A stretch of DNA of 64,000 bases, from assembly GCA_964235705.1 (NCBI GenBank), contig CAXSDP010000010.1, positions 18,143 to 82,142 on the forward strand, in the 5' to 3' direction. A model generated the notes under the pieces. The model was not told the DNA's origin and made no database searches. It was given only the letters and a program-made list of their open reading frames with translations. Position 1 is the first letter of the stretch, and each line of letters starts with the position of its first letter. A program made the translations under genes and the position numbers. Positions 60,763-64,000 of the stretch are shown one piece after another. Origin of the DNA: RH-AL1 sp964235705. GTDB lineage: Bacteria; Pseudomonadota; Alphaproteobacteria; Rhizobiales; Beijerinckiaceae.

Positions 60763-60984
60763 TCAGAGGACCTTGAACAGCGGCCCCATGATGATGCCGT
60801 AGTTGTAGTACGGCGGATTGTAGGAGCCGTAGCCGTAGGAATAATAGCCGGGCATCATCGGCGGGGCCTTCTGCGCGGTCCGGCGCACGGTGATGTGACG
60901 GCCCTTGGCCGAGGCCGCCGTGGACGCCACCGCCGGGGCGACCAGGGCCGCGACGACCAAGCCGGAACGAAACAGAATCTTCAT
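60763..60984 (-). CDS. small secreted Tyr/Gly-rich protein between scoA and scoB
   Basis: The 73-residue product has a signal peptide (LVVAALVAPAVASTAASA) and a tail rich in Tyr, Gly, Pro and Asn (MMPGYYSYGYGSYNPPYYNYG). Such short Tyr/Gly-rich exported proteins are frequent in Hyphomicrobiales and unassigned. It is on the same strand as the two CoA-transferase genes that flank it. Confidence 0.65.
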   Translation of the reverse strand: MKILFRSGLVVAALVAPAVASTAASAKGRHITVRRTAQKAPPMMPGYYSYGYGSYNPPYYNYGIIMGPLFKVL

Positions 60985-61099
60985 CGAACCTAACCCTCGC
61001 TCTTGGTGCACCCTCGGCCACGCGGGCGCGCATGGAGGGACGATGGCGAAGGTTAGGCGGAAATATGATGCCGTCAACACAAAGTTGGTGGCCGGCGAC

Positions 61100-61804
61100 T
61101 CAGGCCGCCTTGGCCCGCGTGGTGCGCTTCTCGATCGGCTTGGCGGCGCCCGGCACGTGGACGATGCGGTGCACGAAGATGCCGGGCAAGTGGATCGCGT
61201 CCGGCTCGATCTCGCCGATCTCGACGAGGTGCTCGACCTGCACCACCGTGGTTTCGGCCGCCGCCGCCATGATCGGGTTGAAGTTGCGCGCCGTCTTGCG
61301 GAACACGAGGTTGCCCTCGCGGTCGGCCTTCCAGGCATGGATCACCGACACGTCGGCGCGCAGCCAGCGTTCCATGACGTAGGTGTCGCCCTCGAACTCG
61401 CGCAGCTCCTTGCCGTCGGCGACGATCGTGCCGACGCCGGTCTTGGTGAAGAAGGCCGGGATGCCGGCGCCCCCGGCGCGGATGCGCTCGGCCAGCGTGC
61501 CCTGCGGGTTGAACTCGAGTTCCAGCTCGCCGGCCAGGTATTGCTGGGCGAACAGCTTGTTCTCGCCGACGTAGGACGACACCATCTTGCGGATCTGGCG
61601 TGTCTCCAGCAACAGGCCGAGGCCGACGCCATCGATCCCGGCGTTGTTGGAGATCACGGTCAGGTCCTTCGCGCCGATCGCCTTCACGGCCTCGATCAGC
61701 GCCTGCGGCGTGCCGCACAGGCCGAAGCCGCCGGACATGATCGTCACGCCGTCCTTGACGACGTCGGCCAGCGCCGATCGCGCGTCGGGATAAACCTTGT
61801 TCAT
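61100..61804 (-). CDS. scoA: 3-oxoacid CoA-transferase subunit A
   Basis: The 234-residue protein starts MNKVYPDARSALADVVKDGVTIMSGGFGLCGTPQALIEAV and has the alpha-subunit segments TVISNNAGIDGVGLGLLLETRQIRKMVSSYVGENK, ELEFNPQGTLAERIRAGGAGIPAFFTKTG and NFNPIMAAAAETTVVQVEHLVE. It forms the active enzyme with ScoB. Homologous subunits are usually adjacent or overlapping. Confidence 0.95.
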   Translation of the reverse strand: MNKVYPDARSALADVVKDGVTIMSGGFGLCGTPQALIEAVKAIGAKDLTVISNNAGIDGVGLGLLLETRQIRKMVSSYVGENKLFAQQYLAGELELEFNPQGTLAERIRAGGAGIPAFFTKTGVGTIVADGKELREFEGDTYVMERWLRADVSVIHAWKADREGNLVFRKTARNFNPIMAAAAETTVVQVEHLVEIGEIEPDAIHLPGIFVHRIVHVPGAAKPIEKRTTRAKAA

Positions 61805-61916
61805 TCGCGCGCCGCCCCCTGCCGCCCCCAGGTTTCCTCCGGTGGTACGGCCGCGCCAAGCGCTTGGCAAGCGGGGGCGTCATCCGCCGGATGACCCGGC
61901 CCCGCCCGCCCCCGCG

Positions 61917-62120
61917 CTACGCCGACAGGGGCTGGGCCTCGTAGCCGGCGTCGGCCAGGGCGGCCCGCACGGCGGCCGGTTCGGCGCGCGAGGTGACGGC
62001 CACCGTCTTGGCGGCGAGGTCCGACGTGACGACCGCGTCGGCGTCGAGCGCCTTCACGGTTTGCTCGATCGTGCGGACGCAGTGGGCGCAGCTCATGTCT
62101 TCGACCTTGAAGAGCGGCAT
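61917..62120 (-). CDS. heavy-metal-associated (HMA) domain protein, CopZ-like
   Basis: The 67-residue protein is a single ferredoxin-like HMA domain with the metal-binding MSCAHC motif near the N-terminus and the usual ADAGYEAQPL ending. It probably carries Cu(I). No copper ATPase or CueR-like gene is in the window. It lies between scoA and the tonB-like genes on the same strand. Confidence 0.92.
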   Translation of the reverse strand: MPLFKVEDMSCAHCVRTIEQTVKALDADAVVTSDLAAKTVAVTSRAEPAAVRAALADAGYEAQPLSA

Positions 62121-62153
62121 CGGGTGTCTCCTGGTGAGCCCCTGATATGGGTG

Positions 62154-62978
62154 TCAGGGCAGCTGCATGAAGCGCAGCGTGATCGTGAAGTCGCGCTGGG
62201 CGTCGGGCGGCGGCGGCGGGTAGGGCGCGCCGCGACGGACCATGGCGACCGCTTCCCCGTCGAGCGCGGGGTCGCCGCTCGCGTGGATGATCGCCACGCT
62301 GGCGACGCCGCCGGCGTCGTCGAGACGGAAGGTGACCGTGGCCGCCCCCGGGATGCCCTCGTGCCGCCCCTCCTTCTTGGCCTTGGACAGCTTGCTGAGC
62401 ACCAGCTCCTCGTAGGACACCGCGTCCGTCCCGCCCGCGTCCTCCCCCGGCAACGCGATGGCCGGCATCGCGCCGAGCAGGTCCTTCATCCGCTGGGCGA
62501 CGTTCGCCCGCGCCGGATCCGCCGGCTTGGACGGGTCCGCCGGCTTCTTCGGCTCGGGCTTGGGCGGTTCGGGTTTCTTTTCGGCCTTCTTGGCTTCCGA
62601 TTTCTTCCGTTCGGGTTTCGGCGGCTCGGGTTTGGGTGGCTCCGGTTTAGGCTGATCCTTGGCGGGATCGGACGTCTGCGATCGCGCATCCGGGGGCGGC
62701 GGTGGTGGCGGGGCGGGGGGCTTGGGCGCCTCCTGGACGACCTCCACCGGGATCTCGCGCGGCGCCGCCTCGTCCGCCCGGTGCCACAGGGATGGCAGGA
62801 AGATGAGCGCGTGGACGAGCAGCGAGCCGACGATGAGGATCGGCAGCGCGCGGTCCTTGCGGCGTTGGGCCGGCGCGACGAGGGGGACCGTCGGCGTCTC
62901 GACCTCGGGCGGGGGCTCCGCCCCGGGCGGCGCGGCGACGTCCCGCGCGTCGAGCGGGGATCGGGCTGGCTCGGGCAT
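62154..62978 (-). CDS. TonB-like energy transducer (copy 2, downstream)
   Basis: The protein (274 residues from ATG 62978) has an N-terminal membrane anchor (ALPILIVGSLLVHALIFLPSLW), a long Pro/Lys/Glu-rich periplasmic spacer with repeated EPPKPEPPKPE units, and a TonB C-terminal domain (ATVTFRLDDAGGVASVAIIHASGDPALDGEAVAMVRRGAPYPPPPP). GAGG lies at good spacing before ATG 62978; a TTG at 62984 is possible. It couples the proton gradient to outer membrane receptors. No exbB/exbD genes are in view. Confidence 0.9.
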   Translation of the reverse strand: MPEPARSPLDARDVAAPPGAEPPPEVETPTVPLVAPAQRRKDRALPILIVGSLLVHALIFLPSLWHRADEAAPREIPVEVVQEAPKPPAPPPPPPPDARSQTSDPAKDQPKPEPPKPEPPKPERKKSEAKKAEKKPEPPKPEPKKPADPSKPADPARANVAQRMKDLLGAMPAIALPGEDAGGTDAVSYEELVLSKLSKAKKEGRHEGIPGAATVTFRLDDAGGVASVAIIHASGDPALDGEAVAMVRRGAPYPPPPPDAQRDFTITLRFMQLP

Positions 62979-62987
62979 CGCCAAGCC

Positions 62988-63989
62988 TCACCGTTGGGGA
63001 GGGAGGGCCGCCGCCGGCGTGAAATTGACGTTGGCGGCGAAGACGCGCTGCGCGCCGGGCGGCGGCGGCGGGAACGGCGCGGCGCGGCGCACGATCGCCA
63101 GCGCTTCCGCGTCGAGCGAGGGGATGCCGCTCGGCGCCACCACCGCCACCGACGCGAGGTGCCCGGCCTCGTCGATGGCGAAGCGCACCCCGGCGCTGCC
63201 CGGCTGGCCTTCCCGGCCGCCGATGCCCTTGGCCCTCGCCAACTGGCTGAACACGACCTGCTGGTAGCCCACCGCCTCGCCGGCGCCGTCCGCCGACATC
63301 GGCAGCGCCACCGCCCGGAACGAGTCCGGCAGGGGGCCGAGGCCGGCCTCCGCCGCCCGCCCATCCCCGGCGACAGGGGGCGCGGCGGCTTGGGACTCGG
63401 CGGCTTGGGACTCGACGGCTTGGGACTCGACGCGCGCCGCCTCGAGGGCCTGACGCTGCGCCTTGAGGTCTTCGAGCTCGCTCTTCAAAGCGGCGAGCTT
63501 CTCCCGCGCCTCGTCGGCTTTCAGCTCGGTGGCTTTCGGCTCGGCGGCCTTCGACTCAGCGGCCGGCGGCGGGTCGGGGGGCTGGGCCGCCCGCCGCTCG
63601 GCCGGCGGCTTGACGTCCGAGGGCTCCGACGCGTCCTTGCGAAGGTCGGCCGGCTTGACGTTCGGCGGCTCGGGTGGCTTCGGAGCCTCCTCCTTTGGCA
63701 CCTCCCGCACCAGCTCCACGGGCGTTTCCCGCTGCGGCGCGACCGCGTCGGCGGGGCTTGGAACCAGGGCGGAGCCGACGATCAGCACGTGAACCGCCAG
63801 CGACAGGAGCAGCACCAGGCCCATCGCGCCGGGGAAGCGCCCGACCGGCGCGACCCTCGTTGGCCAGCGGTCGTCCTGCCAGCGGTGCCCGGGACGCGTC
63901 CGCGCCTTCGCCGCGGGGCCGCTCGGTTCCCCGCCGGCACGGGCCGGTTCCGCGCGGGCCGTCGGCGCGCGCGACGCCGGCGCCGACAC
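62988..63989 (-). CDS. TonB-like energy transducer (copy 1, reaches window edge)
   Basis: The product (333 residues from GTG 63989) has a membrane anchor (GLVLLLSLAVHVLIVGSALV), a Pro/Glu/Lys-rich spacer, a predicted coiled coil (REKLAALKSELEDLKAQRQALEAA) and a TonB C-terminal domain (GVRFAIDEAGHLASVAVVAPSGIPSLDAEALAIVRRAAPFPPPPP). Three 15-bp tandem repeats (63385-63429) encode an ESQAx series just after the coiled coil. The frame is still open upstream to the window end, so the true start may lie outside. It ends 9 bp before copy 2; the two arose by duplication. Confidence 0.85.
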   Translation of the reverse strand: MSAPASRAPTARAEPARAGGEPSGPAAKARTRPGHRWQDDRWPTRVAPVGRFPGAMGLVLLLSLAVHVLIVGSALVPSPADAVAPQRETPVELVREVPKEEAPKPPEPPNVKPADLRKDASEPSDVKPPAERRAAQPPDPPPAAESKAAEPKATELKADEAREKLAALKSELEDLKAQRQALEAARVESQAVESQAAESQAAAPPVAGDGRAAEAGLGPLPDSFRAVALPMSADGAGEAVGYQQVVFSQLARAKGIGGREGQPGSAGVRFAIDEAGHLASVAVVAPSGIPSLDAEALAIVRRAAPFPPPPPGAQRVFAANVNFTPAAALPPQR

Positions 63990-64000
63990 CTGTGCCGCCG

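Overview
The window is about 64 kb of GC-rich DNA (roughly 70% G+C by eye) with dense, short-spaced operons. MucR/Ros regulator, FeS-type bacterial photolyase, DUF2147, NodT-type outer membrane lipoprotein and the ftsEX neighbourhood all point to an alphaproteobacterium of the order Hyphomicrobiales (Rhizobiales), plausibly near Methylobacteriaceae, Beijerinckiaceae or Lichenihabitans. That placement is inference from gene content. No rRNA, tRNA or CRISPR array was recognised.

Left end (1-4.7 kb): this looks like the right-hand end of an integrated mobile element. It holds the 3' end of a molybdenum hydroxylase gene, three small unassigned genes and a large serine recombinase (3047-4681) lying directly against a decapitated comM (YifB-type Mg-chelatase-like ATPase). 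Only the comM part from the Walker A motif onward remains; the missing 5' part and the left attachment site must lie left of the window.

5.7-14.2 kb: a small repeat protein, YaiI-type protein, a co-directional five-gene set (acyl carrier protein, AMP-ligase, FabG-like reductase, GNAT-fold protein, FATP-like acyl-CoA synthetase) in which the first three genes are translationally coupled, then uvrC. The five-gene set resembles an undescribed acyl/lipid biosynthetic cluster. 14.5-16 kb: DUF2147 protein and prs.

16-25.6 kb: a complete four-gene RND efflux operon (NodT-type outer membrane factor, membrane fusion protein, two RND pumps of MdtB/MdtC type), with Ser/Thr-rich low-complexity insertions in two partners. 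25.9-34 kb: FeS photolyase, twin small secreted proteins, ftsE-ftsX-mltB, a zinc-ribbon membrane protein and a chemoreceptor.

34-46.3 kb: a catabolic block. Six minus-strand genes (flavin hydroxylase, Dabb protein, MatB-like acyl-CoA ligase, extradiol dioxygenase, FAH-family hydrolase, GntR regulator) look like one aromatic-degradation operon, with two paralogous TetR regulators facing each other, paired palindromic operators, an FMN reductase, CocE-type hydrolase and a Bcr-type exporter. A degenerate 32-bp tandem repeat array with a dyad core lies at 42218-42345.

46.7-64 kb: a MucR homologue lacking the usual zinc ligands, an EAL phosphodiesterase with a CZB-like C-terminus, YebC, GST, gamma-glutamyltransferase, an amidohydrolase/V4R pair, a coupled MFS/carboxypeptidase operon containing a scaffold gap that is almost certainly artificial, 3-oxoacid CoA-transferase subunits separated by a small gene, an HMA protein and two tandem TonB-like proteins, the last reaching the window edge.
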